Shown here piece after piece: positions 1 to 13,512 of a stretch of DNA of 64,000 nt. Origin of the DNA: Rotaria macrura (Eukaryota > Rotifera > Eurotatoria > Philodinida > Philodinidae). Where the stretch lies: assembly GCA_900239685.1 (NCBI GenBank), contig OENT01000017.1:332805-396804 (forward strand), written 5' to 3'. Numbering within the stretch: the stretch's first letter is position 1; the number at the start of each line of letters is the position of its first letter. The notes under the pieces were generated by a model. The model did not search any database and was not told the DNA's origin. It saw only the letters and a program-made list of their open reading frames with translations. Position numbers and translations under genes: made by a program.

Positions 1-2730
1 AAAAAAAATCTGTTTTCAATTCGAAATCTGTCTATTCTTCGTTAAAATAATATTTTCGTAGAAAACTAAAACTAAGTATTTGTTAAAACCAGTAAATTTT
101 CTAAGATATGGTCAATCTTCCAAAATTTGACTTTTGTTTTCAAGTATTTTATAAAAATTTCTTAGCATTAGAAAACTGTTTTTCGAGAACGAAAATTACA
201 TGTCGCCGTCTTTGAGACAAATCACTGATTATTTCAAGTATCACCTGATGAGCAACAGAGTATTTCATTAAAATACACAAGTGGATAAGTAAACAAAGAA
301 GAATCTTGTCTTCCTTCATTCTCGAATAGAAATATTTAAGCACAAGAGTTTGAATCATTTTCATATATGATTAGGATCTGTATGATATTTCATATATCAT
401 ATACGAGAATATCATGGTACATAGTAATTATTTTCATGAAGAAAATTTTAAATTAATATCTAAAGAGAAATAATTGACCATTATCATATTATATAAAAAA
501 AACAACGCTATCTCAAAACTAGATTCATATTAAGACGATACTCAGTTGTTGATAATCAGTTCTTAAAATTGAGTGTTCTTTTTTTAAAAAAAAGTAATGC
601 ATGAATAGTATTGATTTTTGACATTGCTTGGAATCAATGAAGAATTTTTTTAATTGTTCGAATATTTCTAACTAAAAACTATGTATAATTGATATTGACA
701 TAGGAATTTAATCAAAGGATAATATTTGTTAAGTATAAAACAAACTTTATTGACTCTGGAATGTTGTCTCTTATCTCGACATTGATACCGAAATTTGTCG
801 TTCTAAATTGTCATGATCTGGAGAAACGAATATTAGAAGAAAAAAAACATACTAAAACACGGTGTAAAAAACTTAATAATTGATTTGATAGTCAAAGAAA
901 GAAGCCTAATGCATTTGAACATTATTTTACCAAATAACCAACATTTTTTAACGTAAGAGAACGACAGAAGTTAGTCCTCTGTTCGTGTTATTTATAGATA
1001 CGGCAACTATGAGCACATGTTTAGATAGTTAATAAATTAACGAGATGATCAAAAGAAAATAAACTCCCTGGAATTAACGCTTTTTCATCCTCGTTCGACA
1101 TTGTCGTGGTTAATACATTATTTGTATGAAATAATGTAAACACAGACGCTTGCTCATGTTACTACTAGTGAAATGATTAACCATCTGACGTTGCATACGT
1201 TTTAGTGTTCTAAAGTTTTTTCAAACTCTCTTTTACGACTTCGTCAAAGAAACTTGTTTAAAATTGTGAACTAAAGTTGTTAAAAAAACTAATAAATCTA
1301 AATTTAGAAATAAGAACGATAGCTTTCCTATAGCATTGGCATCGTCTTCTAAAAGATTCCGTCGCAATTATTTTCCATAAATCGATATTTCAGATTAACA
1401 ATCAATGAAGATAGTTGTCATCAGAGAAAAGAGATTCTACGTGGCGAATCATGAAATACGAAACAAAAATCAAGACATTGTTCGCTTATTTTATATTCAT
1501 TTTTCTATTTCAATATACTACTCAAGCTTGCTTGAACTTTTTCTCATTAAACTAGGCTATAGAAAATTTTCTTATTTTAAATTCCATGACTTCTCTTTTG
1601 ACATTTAGTTGTTTTACTAACATTTTTCTACTCGAAAGTATATGCTAAAACAGTGATAAAAAAATAAAGCAATAGTAAACTGTCCTTGCTATTTTTTTTT
1701 ATGTACACCTCTTTATAGGTCATTGTACGAGAAAAAAATTTACACGTTTTTGATTCTAGAGTATTGTCTATCAGTAGTTCATAATCGAGAAAGAACTATG
1801 ATAAAATATTCGTTCCTTTCTATACTTCGTACGAGACTGTATATATATTTGATAGAAAAAAAACAATATACGTCTATTGTAATTACTATTCGCACTCTTG
1901 CCGAAAATGAATTAGTTTTCAATTTTTTTTAAAATTGCGTCATAAACGAATATGATTATTGTCGAAAATTAGTCTAATAACTATTTCCAACTTACTCGAT
2001 AGCTATAAGCAACAAACGAGAGACATAAGCTCCATTGTTGCTCAATGATTGATACTATGTAGCATAAAAACAAACGCATCATGAATTCTATTCAAAGCAA
2101 CAACAAAACAATTGCAAACATTGTACGATATAATATACAGTAAAATATACTTGATTGTCTTAGAATGAAGTTGAATTTTTATTCGGAAACAATATAAAAC
2201 ATAGATTGAAAATCAATAACTTCCGATTTCTTCAATGTCTTTTAGTCAAGACTGAAACATGTTTGATTAATTGTTTTGTTAATCATTCGTTCTTACAATA
2301 TTTTAACTAAGATTATATATTTGCATTTACTTCGACTGATCACTATTTGTCAATTGACAATAGTTACTCGTCATACAATTTTTTTCAACATATATTCTTA
2401 TGCATTTACCAGGATTTTTTTTCTGCTAGGTAAAATTTCATGAGAAAATATGACTGTGAAAAAGAAATATAATATAAAATCTACGTAACAAGAAGTCCAT
2501 CTACGTAGTAATTCAAATAATATCAATTATTTGTTTGTCTAATTATTTATCCCATCATTGAAATATTGCCGATTTGAAAACAAACAAAAAAAAACGACTT
2601 AATGTCATTTGTGACTTTGACTGACTATTAAGATTAAAATAAATATATGTTAACACATAAAAAATACACACAATGCAATGTTTCTTTTTCTTATTTCTTT
2701 TGTTTTGTTTTTCTGAAATCATAGAAAAAT
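1..2730. other. intergenic, no gene recognised
   Basis: This is AT-rich sequence with frequent stops in all frames. The open frames present (for example 149-364 on minus and 1405-1608 on plus) are short, lack homology I recognise and have no matching splice structure. The last bases before 2731 should hold the 3' untranslated region of the minus-strand phosphatase gene. Confidence 0.6.
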
Positions 2731-3579
2731 TCAACTGTCAGGTAAATTGTTATAAACAAAATCTTTTAAAATGTCTAAATTGATTTCATCACGAATTTCA
2801 AGTACTTTATGACCGAATTCTTCAGCAATTAAAATATTTTGTACATCATCATCAAGTAAAAGAATTTCATGTGGTTTTATTGTTTTATTCCGTCGTGTAG
2901 CTAATTCCGTAACAACAGACGATAAATGATATTCTTTACCGAGAAAATCTTCATTCATATTGGCAACAAATTCTGGTGTATTACAACGAATAATAATTCG
3001 ATCTGTTTTACTAAAACAAGAATAAAGGTAAATGATGAGATTTTAATTTTTTTTTGTTGTTTTTTGAAGTCAAAATCAAATCAATACGAAAACATACGAA
3101 GTTTTGAATGCTAATTGAAGTAATTTTCGAATAAGTTGTTCTTGAGATGAAAATGATACAATACACACATGAAGTGTTTGATTGAATGCTGATGAATCAA
3201 GAATTTCTTGTATAAAATAATGAAATGTTGATCGTATGTAACCTAATAAAGAGTCAACTGTTCCTTGATAGTAACCATTAGTATGAATCGATAAAAATGT
3301 ATTGTCAAAATCAATAGCAATTAATTTCATGTTTTTACGTTGTAATCCTAATATGATATCACGAGCTTTGGCTCGTTGTTCAGCAGCATATTTAGATGTA
3401 CTTAAACGTGTTAATATGGAAGATGTATTTTTATCCGATACACTTGCATTTGAACGACGATTTTGATTCTTTAATCTTATTAATGATATAAGTGATGATG
3501 TCGATTGAGATCTTTTGTTCGTTATTGGAGATGTTGACGCTGTATTATTTGACGGTGTAGCTTTAGTTATTCGAGACAT
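2731..3579 (-). CDS. HAD-like phosphatase, 253 aa, two exons
   Basis: The exons are 3099-3098 boundary based: exon 1 is 3098-3579 and exon 2 is 2731-3010, giving 253 aa. The intron 3011-3097 starts GTATGT on the minus strand and ends in AG. The N-terminal ~75 residues are Ser/Thr/Asn-rich and probably disordered. The catalytic part follows with the HAD motif I DFDNTF (the two Asp are the expected nucleophile and acid/base), a beta-strand ending in the motif II Ser (CIVSFSS), and motif III LLLDDD near the C-terminus (metal-binding acids). This arrangement matches a family of stand-alone HAD hydrolases found in protists and animals; the substrate is unknown. No cap domain is obvious. The start is preceded two bases upstream by TTTCAG, so a 5' leader intron or trans-spliced leader acceptor is likely. 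The family call is good; no specific function can be given. Confidence 0.85.
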
Positions 3580-6500
3580 ATCTGAAATTAGAAATAATCA
3601 CAATCTGTGCGTGCAAGACATAATTAAACGATAAGGGATACAAATATGCATGACTCCGAATAAAAGAGACAATAGACCAAACATTGCTTACATAGTTACA
3701 TACATATTAGTCTATGCAGATGAAGGTAAATGTAGAGGCGATGTTTGTATGCATATTGCATACTTCTTCTCCTTCCTTAGGGAGGAATAGGCAAAGGTAT
3801 GACAAACATACATACGTCGACCTAAAGCCCATTACAATCGACAGCCTACATATGTGTATAAATAGGTTTTTTCTTCATCGGAGAGACATACAAGGTTGTT
3901 TTGGTAACGAAACTACCTTTACCGAAGAAAACACACACACACACGTCCTTTACAATCATGGTAAAAGTTGAAATTATATATCAAACAATAACATCGATGT
4001 TTATATGAATGCCCTTTTTATACTCTACCAAGCCTATCTCTGTTAATTGAATACAATAAAATACATAGAGTATTGCCAGATTTTCAAACATCTAACAATC
4101 AATCGATCGTACTCTAATAAAAGGAAAAAAAAACAGCGCCATAATAAAAAATCATATAGCACTTAAATATTACTATATCAATCATATTTTCTCACCTGAT
4201 TTTTACGTTAATGATCAATAGTAAAAAAATAGTATTATTTAATATAGATGTATGTGTACGTTTTTCTTCATATGTCATATCGAAAGTAGATTAGTCATTA
4301 GAAAACGATGGATACTATGCATATCTTATATAACGTGCTATGATACATTTCGTAAAACGTTTGAAATGCTATCTATTGAAATTTATTTCCTACCGTTTGC
4401 CTTAAGTGTGTACTCGTTTCAACAGTGGACTACATGAACTTTCTATTCAGATAATTTACAAAGCTCTTGTGAGTTATTCAAAAAAAAAACATTATCTAGA
4501 ATTAATATGGTATTGTTTCGTCGATAGTGCCAATAATATGTACCATATGAAGAAAACAATTTGATTTTAAATTTTATTCTATTCATCATTTCTAACTTGA
4601 TTCAATATTTATCTAGAAAATGAGAAACAAAAAATTAGAAATAGACAAAAATAGAAAAATTATTGAATATCTACACTTCATAGTTACTCTGACAACGAAC
4701 GAATCTAACCGCCATACTTATTACGCATTGAAAAATATTTAATATCCGAAACTATTTCCCAATCAATTATCACATTTTTCATCACGTTATAATTGACAAT
4801 AACAACTAAGCAAAACACATTCTTTTCCTATTTTTGATCATACATAGGAATAATCATCAAAGATTTTCATTATTTGATCGTTATTGTCTTATTTCGGAGA
4901 CCATTAAGTTTTTATGTTCTGGTTATAGTGACCTATATATACATAGAATGTTCACTTAGAACTACGATAATTCATACAGAGAAGAAGCCTATACAAAACG
5001 GATTACCGTTAAATTATAAGATATAGGTCAAGAATTTACTCACTTTGGAGGTTCTTAACCGAAGATTACCAATCACTAGTGCGGTAGAAAAGAATTTTAT
5101 ATCGTTCGAACTTTAAAGAGCTTTAGTATCCTTATGAAAAACTTACGAAGAATTGATACAATGAAGGAAACATCAAAGAAAGAAGGAAAAGCAATATGAC
5201 CAGTAAGTCATAAAAGATAGTTTGTGAATGCATGAAAGAATAAGCCACGTTTGGGCAATTATAATAAAAAAAAACTGCTTACCTCGCATATGTTTGTCTA
5301 TGATCCAAAATAAAAACGAGACCTATCTGATTTATTCGTCTTATGTTAAAGTAACATGTATAAAAGAAAGATTATCTTTTATCAGTCTTAAATTCCCAAG
5401 CAGAAATGATAAGTAAACTGTTCCACTTACGAATTTCTCTGAAAACTTTCGAAATTATTGTTCATGAGCATTTTAAGATACAACGAACGTTTATTTCATT
5501 TGAAATATGTATTCAATTCAAATTTTGATTCTACTTTTTATCATGATGATTTCTCTTTATAAATCTATTAAAATCTTATTTTTCTAAGGTAACAAGAATT
5601 TGATTGATTTATTACACCCAGACGACAGTTGACCGATTTCTTACAAAATTTTTGTGTACTCTAAATACTATATAGTAAAAAACAATCGATCGAATGAAAT
5701 TGTTTGATTTTTTTCACTTAAAATTGTTATAACCAACGAAATTTATTCGGCCGAAGATGTCGCTTGCTTTAATTTCAAAAATTTGCCGCTAGTTTTGTTT
5801 AATAATTTCATACGACTAGTTTCAGAAGTTGTAAAAACAGACAGTACAAAAGAATTTATCGTCAAAAGTATGAATGAAACTCATCACTAGTAATATTCAT
5901 TACTCATGATTTAGTCTCATGCAATTACAATTGTACTCAATATGTATACTGGTATCAATCAATTGAAATAAATTAGTTTCGTTTATTAAATAATGCAGAG
6001 AGATATGATTAATAAACATTTATTAAACTATCTACTCATTTTGATAATAGATAAATCGGAGTAGTCCTCTCGTTCTAAATATAGCTATGAACTGATGTGT
6101 CTTTACCAGTTTCATACATTTAATTACACTGATAAAAATAAAATATTAGATTTTCCTGTTTTCAATCTTTCAATAATTTATTAAAATTGTAAAATGAAAA
6201 GAATATTTAATTCGTTTTCGTCAAGTTAAATAGAATTCAAAAATAAAATGATCTCATTAAATATTACCTTTCATCTTTGTCAAAAATAAGATTCTGTTTT
6301 TCTCTTTAGTCTACTATCAATGAAAATAAACGTTTACAAATCCAATTTCATAACATAAGATCAGTAGTAGCCTTATAGAAAACAAGTTGTACGAGTTCTT
6401 TTGGAAGCATCTACATTTCTATGGTTTGGTTTCACTTGTTTAAGCCCATCATTTATAATTGATTGTGAGAAAATGATCTGTCAAAACTCTTTCTACTACG

Positions 6501-8445
6501 GAAACAGATTTATAAAATTTTCATCAAGTAGTCGACAGAACCGAGTGTTATTGATTTTTCAATTGATCATCAACGAGAAAACCGATGATTTGTTGATTTG
6601 ATCATCTTCAAAACATTCATTTTATCTATAAACAAAAATACAATTAATAATGCAATGTTCTTCTTCATCTATGATTGATCGATTGTCGATTTTTGAAATA
6701 TCTTGTTATCATATTTGGTTCTCTAATAATTGCATTACATATAACAATGAATTATTCTTTTCCTTACTATCATATTATATAAATCCTCTCAGCTAAGTAG
6801 AATCATTTCCTTTTTTTTCTGAATGAACATATATATATATATATATAATCAAATGAGTTAAAGACTTCTTCTTATTAGTTGATCTTGTGTAAACGAATGT
6901 CTTCTTTTGTCGGAAATGAAAATATCTATTCTATTCAATAATGCATGTAAAGACAAGCTAGCATTACTCTCTTTTTTTGGTTGTTTCCGATGACACTAGA
7001 AGAATCTCATCTATCTGATAACTTTTGTTTATATTGATATTAAGAAATATATATATTTCTTATGCGAGCGTAATTTTTCATTTTGCCAATGTTGTTTGAC
7101 ACGAATAAGTAAACGAGTAAACATTTACAGTGAAATATTTTTATTGTACGATACTTTAAGTATATTTCATTTAACCGATAAGCCTATCGACAATAGAAAA
7201 AAGTTCTTGTTAACATAATGAGTTTTTTTTCTTACTCTCTTCATCATTTCAAAGGCGTTGCTAAGAATAAAAAGGAGTCAATATAAGGTTTTTCTTTTGT
7301 CTTAATGAGTTTCAATTCTTTAATGGAAAGAAGAAGTTAAATTTTTTCGCATTCGCATTCATCTATTCTTGATTAGGAAATATTCTGATGTCTACTCTCT
7401 TTACGCATATGATTATTACTAGCATAGATATAGTAAGTGAAATAATAGTGACGACAGTAATCAGACTACTCCCATTGCGTTCGTTGATGTCTTATAAACA
7501 GTTCTTTTTCTTCTTCTCCAGGGTGTTTAGTGATAAAAAAGCGGGAAGAAGAAAACGCATTTACATGCACATTCTTATGTTAGCGATGTCTCAAGTTAGG
7601 CGTAAGTACTCAGACTCGCAAAAGAAAAGTACTCCTACTGGAGTGACTACTATAGCACTGCTGTTTTTTCTTTTCTTCTTGTCAATCTTCTTCTTTTTTT
7701 TCCATTGTAGATTAATAATTGATTTATGGTAGATATATTTTAATTAATTACAGACAATGATTCCCAAGAAATCGATAAAGGTAGATTAACGAAGAAAATA
7801 GTATTCCTTGTGTGTCAATATGTACATATATGCTCCATATTTTTTCGAGTAGAATGAATCAGATTACTTACTATCGTTAATAAATGTAACACAAAAATTA
7901 CTTTTGCAAATTCGACGAACTCCGAATCACAATGATTCCATTGACATTATCGGAATGGGCAATCACGATGATAGTAAGTCAAGTCTTTCTATTCAATATG
8001 CAATAAAATAAAATTTTATAAATAAGATTTCACATTTTTCAGTCATTATACTGCAGTAAAATCTTATTACACTTCGTATCACTAAGCACTGTCGGTCTTC
8101 TATTTTCATCAATAATAGTTTTAGAGAAAGAACTATTCAAGATCTATTTTTAGTAAATTTTGAAGATGTTCTTTTATGTTTCTAAAATACATAATGGATT
8201 CATCATTTTTTGAAAAATAAAAATCTACGAGGTTCGTTTCCTTCAACCACTAAAACATGTCAATGATAGTGTTTATCTGAAGTACTACTCTATCTATAGA
8301 CGGAAATAGACTATAGTGCATTATGAATTAAATGGAAGAACAACAATTGACGAAATATTTCAAAAAAGAATACAAATGAGAACACCATAGACATCCACAC
8401 ATCAAGATAAAAGCTTGACATTCGTTCTATTTTTCACGCTTCTAG
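3580..8445. other. intergenic or unrecognised 5' exons
   Basis: No coding exon could be supported here. Upstream exons of the membrane protein ending at 9080 must lie somewhere to the left of 8446, but none was recognised. An ATG frame at 7388-7732 is dominated by Phe/Leu runs from T-rich DNA. A short AT dinucleotide run lies at about 6829-6847. Confidence 0.5.
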
Positions 8446-9080
8446 GTGATCGACCTAATCCACTTCGATTACCCGAAATAATAATTGTCATTTCTGTATT
8501 ATTATTATGGTGTGGATCAATTATCATTTTTATTCGTCATTCAGAATTATTAAGAATTCGTCATCGTGATTTACCATATTGTTCCACTGTCAAATCACCA
8601 ATGAATTCAAATCATGTTACTGCCGGCAATCACAATACTGAAATATTTATTCACTCAAAATCACAGATTTCATCAATGAGCGGAATACCATCAACATTAA
8701 GTAATAATAAAATAAATGCATATAGAAATGGTGAAATACTGGACACTATACCGATACCAATGTCGTCAGCATCTGCACCACGACGAAATACACATTCATT
8801 CGAATTGAATGTACCAGCATCATCGAGAAAATGTTCATTCGATAAGCATGGAGATAAAGAACAATTACTTCATCCACATCGTATTTCATCTGACGTTAAA
8901 TACAGTCTACTTGATTTACATCGTAAAAGTGTGGATAATTTATACAGAAAAAGTATTGGTAATTTATCTTTGATAAAATATTCCAAATTTCATTCAACAA
9001 ATGATATGTCAAAAAAAAAAGCATGTAATAATCATCGATTAATTATAAAGAAAAAAAATGTACACGAATCACCTGTATAA
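8446..9080 (+). CDS. 3' terminal exon of a single-pass membrane protein (partial)
   Basis: An open frame of about 211 residues ends in TAA at 9078-9080. It has no ATG near its start; TTCTAG at 8440-8445 is a good splice acceptor, so this is the last exon of a longer gene, entered in phase 1. It begins with a short Pro-rich stretch, then a hydrophobic segment of about 22 residues (LPEIIIVISVLLLWCG onward), then a basic membrane-proximal segment (RIRHRDLPY) and a long Ser/Asn/His/Lys-rich tail. This order suggests a type I receptor-like protein with a cytoplasmic tail. The juxtamembrane pattern (E-I-I-I...LLLWxGxxxxFxR) loosely resembles FNDC4/5-type fibronectin III proteins, but no FN3 domain is visible in the window, so the family is not assigned. 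Upstream exons were not found. Confidence 0.6.
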
Positions 9081-12000
9081 AATTCATCTTCATTCCAATA
9101 TATTCAGTGTTTAATTGCAATATGAAATTCATTTCTTTTTCTTTTTTTTGTTTCGGAAATTATTCTCTCAATCATATATATGTATATCCTTGACAAAATC
9201 TGCTCATTCATTTTATTTTTGTATTATTTCACTAGTCATCATAGGAAAAACATTCTTAATCTTGATGTTTTTTTCTTCATTTTTAAATAAATTTATTCTT
9301 AATGTCGACGTGATCCATCGATGTCTTACTTTCTTTTTGGTAATTTTGATGAATATTCTAGTTTACATGACTAGAATTACTAACTGTTTATTTGAATGCA
9401 CTTGGGAATCATATTGTTAGAAATCTATGTCAGTCAATCATCCGTTGCGAAGCTGTGCCCTTCTGCACGTGGGATTTGTGAGATTGTTTGAAAGAGATTA
9501 CTGATTTTGTTCGAATAGTACGACAATGAGGAAATTTGACTTCTGCTCATCTATGTATAATTAAGTAGGTTTTTGAATGATGATCTTCAAAATTTGTCGA
9601 TGGTTTCTTATTTGCTTTTTTTTTGTAAACAGTATTCAAAATATTTCAATAAATTCATCCTCTAATTTTTATTATATTCTGCCAAATGATTTAAATAAAC
9701 TTTGAAATAATCAATATATGATTGAATAATAATGATTTGCATTTCTAGAATGTATATGAAATGACAAGAATTTTTTTCAAAATAATTTATGACACATCAG
9801 AATCAATGTATGACTGTTTCATAACCGTGATTCATCGATTTACATATTAATATTAAAGTGTACATATTTTATCGAGACTAAAGTATTGCGAATGGAAATT
9901 AAATTCGTTGTTTCCGTTGTGTATGACTAAACTACAAGAAAATGAAAACGAGAAAAATACACAGTGATGAATATTTTCAGAAATACGAGTTGAGTGAAAC
10001 GATCTTGGAATTCATCCGTAAATAGCTATATATTTATAAATCATTCATGAGAAATCGATGTTAGTACGAGATAACCCTAAGAATTGAACGTATTGCTTAC
10101 AAAAGAATTCAATTAGAGAAATGCGTTTCTTGAAAGAATCAATTTGTGTCTCAATTATGCTATTTAGAGTTATGCACGCTTATTTGGTAAATTCAAGGGC
10201 CTAAACATTGTGAATTCGTTTATGGTATACACATGTATAACATGATGTAATCGTCTATATACTTGAAATTTTTCGATTATTTTACATAGTAGATTTGATA
10301 AATATGAAATTTAATGTTGCAAAAAGATGAAGCATAGTAACAAATCTAGAAGTACCGTAATTGATAATTAGTATTCATTTCATACAGAGATAGATGTCAA
10401 CTAAACGATCATATTTGCTCTTCCGTTCCCTTGTGAATTCAAAAATGTGCAAACAGATTGTTAAACATTAATCATCCAGGTCTAGATTCAGTTCTTTGAA
10501 ACACGATGTTTCCTGTATTTCAGTGCTATTTTTTGTGAAATCGACCAAGAATTTACAGTTGAATCAACATCAGAAGTATGTTTGAATGCATTCGGTCGCT
10601 CTGAGTACATCTTTAATTGAGCATTTTCGACATTATTCAACCTTTCCGTTTGCAATTAATGCTCGTCTGCAATCCAACAAGTACGCTAAATTACTAATCC
10701 GTGTGAAGAAAGTCTTAATTTGCATAAGTTTGAAAAAAATAAAAATTATTTACATTTTTGGTCTTAAATGAATAAAAATTGATTAGACTTAAAATATTGA
10801 ATTAATTTTGTCTCATAAAGTTTTTCGTTGATCTTGAGATATATTTTTAAACATCGACACACTTTAAACTTTTACACAATAGATGAATTTTCTTTCTGAA
10901 CAATGAATGAGAAAGGTCGTGTCAATGAACATTATGTGACCATGGTTTTTGTTTGAGTAATGAATCACTTTATATTAGCACTTGCTTTCTGATGGTGTTC
11001 TATTTCGAGCTTGACGATGTAATTAGTTTCATAGAAGTATTTTTCTTGTTACATCATTCTTTCGTTGAACAGACTCGTCAGTGAAATCAAGTGCAACGAC
11101 AAAACAATATTACAAAAGTTCGTCACAACAGTGTCGGGGCTCAGGGTTGTCATACTTTTTCATATCTTGTCAATATACTGTTAATAATGTAGAGTACTTC
11201 ATTTTATTTCACTGTGAGTGAATTCTCATTTTCCTATTGATACATACTTTCTCGCTGTAAAAGCGTCAATGAAGATTTCTAATTTGCGTAACTGCGTTTT
11301 CGAACATGTTGTATGACTTCATACTATGTGATGCTAAATGGTTGCGATGAAGGGCTGTGAGAAAATGATAGTGGAATATCCATCATATTTTTCAAATAGA
11401 GTAGCTGAATCTGTGGCTGACTATGGTGCGAGAATAATTTACTAGATGTGCGATTTTCGAATTCTTTTTTTCGTTTTGAAAGATATTTCCAAATTTATTG
11501 TGATCGATAAGACTTTTTCTTTCGTAATTAATATTTCAATTAGTTTATACTTTTCTGAAAATGTTATGAAACCATGCCTAACTTTTCGTTGTGTATGACT
11601 ATTAAACCTGTCAATGATTATGCGCTTATTGAGGCAGAGAAAAAAGGACGAAGATGATCATGCACACGAAGTATTCGCTTAACGAAAAATTGTTCAGTTT
11701 CTATTGGTTTTGTTAAATCTGAAGTCCTTTATCGTTTATGTCTTGTGAGAACAGATAATTTCACGAGCACTATACTCTCAAATTCACTAATTCGAATCTA
11801 TCTTAGGTCTGTACACACCCTCTTCATAGGAAGGAAGAAAGAGTGCGTTAAACAAGATAGAATCTGGGAACAGTTGAATTTAGTGGTCGAGTAGCTCTAT
11901 AGCGAAGAGCTATTATTTTCCGATGATCGTTGTATTATGCCTTCCCCCTGTCCTATAAACTAGTCACAGTTAAATCGCAGGATATATAAATCAGAGTCAA

Positions 12001-12333
12001 GCTAGAAACTTTGTACGATTCGGTATGTTCCAGTTTCGAATCATTGTCAAATTCAGTCGTTAAATTATGATAAGATGAGTATCTGTTATTCCGGGGAAAA
12101 GTTGTCGATTACATCATATCCCTATACCAAATGAATATGGATAGGTGTCTCTATGTGTCTATAATCACATTATTATTCTCAATGTTTATATTGCAACCAT
12201 AGTGGTGGTTTCACACTAGAAGATAACTGGTTGATATTTCGTCACCAGTGAATCGAAAATTTGTAAAATTCTAGGCAGAAAAAAGTATTTTGTTTTGAAC
12301 TACTTTTCTAAAAATAAGTACAAAGATCATGCC
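9081..12333. other. intergenic, no gene recognised
   Basis: This is AT-rich sequence with no convincing exon on either strand. It should include the 3' untranslated region of the membrane protein and the promoter of the carrier gene. An acceptor-like ATTCTAG at 12268-12274 lies 60 bases before the carrier start codon and may end a 5' leader intron. Confidence 0.6.
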
Positions 12334-13512
12334 ATGGTTGTCAGTATTATCAAGTCCGAAAATATTGATCATGAGCCATCTTCACAATCTGAGACACTAT
12401 CAACAGAGTCGTTTGATCCACATACAACAAAATGGTCCGACGTAAATTTATTTAAATTTGCAACTCTAATTACAATTTCATCAACTATTGAAAATGCTAT
12501 CTTCTATCCGTGCGTAGTTTTCTTTATAATTCATATCATTCAAATGTTTAAAAAAGTGCTTACTAAAAATAGGTTCTATGTTCTTAAAACACGTGAACAA
12601 AGTGATCGTCGAAATTTGACACTTTTACAATCATTTCGATATCATCTACGTTCGACATTATCAAAATCGAATCATACTACGACAGTTCCATCCTTATTTC
12701 GCGGTTTTTGGTTTTCAAATATGGCTTGCATACCAGCCTATGGACTGTATTTAGGTGTTTATATTTCGTCGAAAGATCAATTCAATACATCAACAAATAT
12801 TTCTGCTCAATTCTACGCACCATTTATTGCTGGTGCTCTCGGTAAAGAAACAGTATCATTCACTGAATATTAAAAATCGTTTCATTTTTGTTTATTCTTT
12901 TCTTGAATGTATTCAGCCGATACTGTAAGTGTCTTTTTCTATGTACCCAGTGATGTTATTGTACAACGTCTTCAAATAGCTAATAGCCCGTATAGATCAT
13001 CCATAGATGCTGCACGTAAAATATATAGAAGTGAAGGCATGAAAGGTTATTACCGTGGACTTGGCGCAACCCTTGTTGTCAGCATGCTTGCTTCATCAAT
13101 ATGGTGGATGGCCTATGAAAATGTTAAACTTCTTCTTTATCGTCCGTCGATCTTACCTCATCTAGTATGGTCGAAATCATCGAATGATAAAACAGTTGAT
13201 GTTCATCGAGTTCCACAGGTCGTAGCTGGCTTTATTGCTGGTACAATTACGTCTGCTTGTGTTAATCCATTGGATGTTGTTAAGACACGTATTCAAACAC
13301 AGAATATTCACGTACTGGGCACCTCATCCACGACAACTGTGTATAAAAATATTTTTCATGGTCTTAAATGTCTATGGCGTGAAGAAGGTGTACATGGATT
13401 GTTGAGAGGTGTGCTACCAAAATTAGTATCTAGAGGACCATTGTCAGCCATTAGTGCACTCATATTCGAGCTTGTCCTTTATTACTCAAGGAATGATCTT
13501 CATTCCTTCTAA
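12334..13512 (+). CDS. SLC25A44-like: Mitochondrial carrier, SLC25A44-like, 346 aa
   Basis: Exons are 12334-12509, 12573-12841 and 12917-13512. The start ATG sits in GCCATGG, a strong initiation context, and no other in-frame ATG precedes it. The protein is a three-repeat mitochondrial inner-membrane carrier. The repeat motifs P-x-[DE]-x-x-[KR] are seen as PFYVLK (residues 59-64, acidic residue replaced, as is usual for SLC25A44), PSDVIVQR (159-166) and PLDVVK (266-271), each followed by the expected Gly-Leu-x-Arg-Gly motif (RGFWF, YRGLG, LRGVL). The opening KWSDVNLFKF resembles the start of SLC25A44, a branched-chain amino acid carrier in mammals. Transport of the same substrate here is inference. 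Intron 1 is 63 bases with no in-frame stop, so retaining it would insert 21 residues. An AATAAATAAA polyadenylation signal lies about 50 bases after the stop. Confidence 0.92.

Noticed and set aside
7388-7732. 114-codon ATG frame on plus
   Set aside because: It is dominated by Phe/Leu/Ile runs from T-rich DNA, with no domain and no splice context; likely chance.
7931-8155. Possible two-exon small gene (GTAAGT donor, TTTTTCAG acceptor) upstream of the orphan terminal exon
   Set aside because: The joined frame of about 50 codons has no recognisable content and cannot be joined in phase to the exon at 8446.
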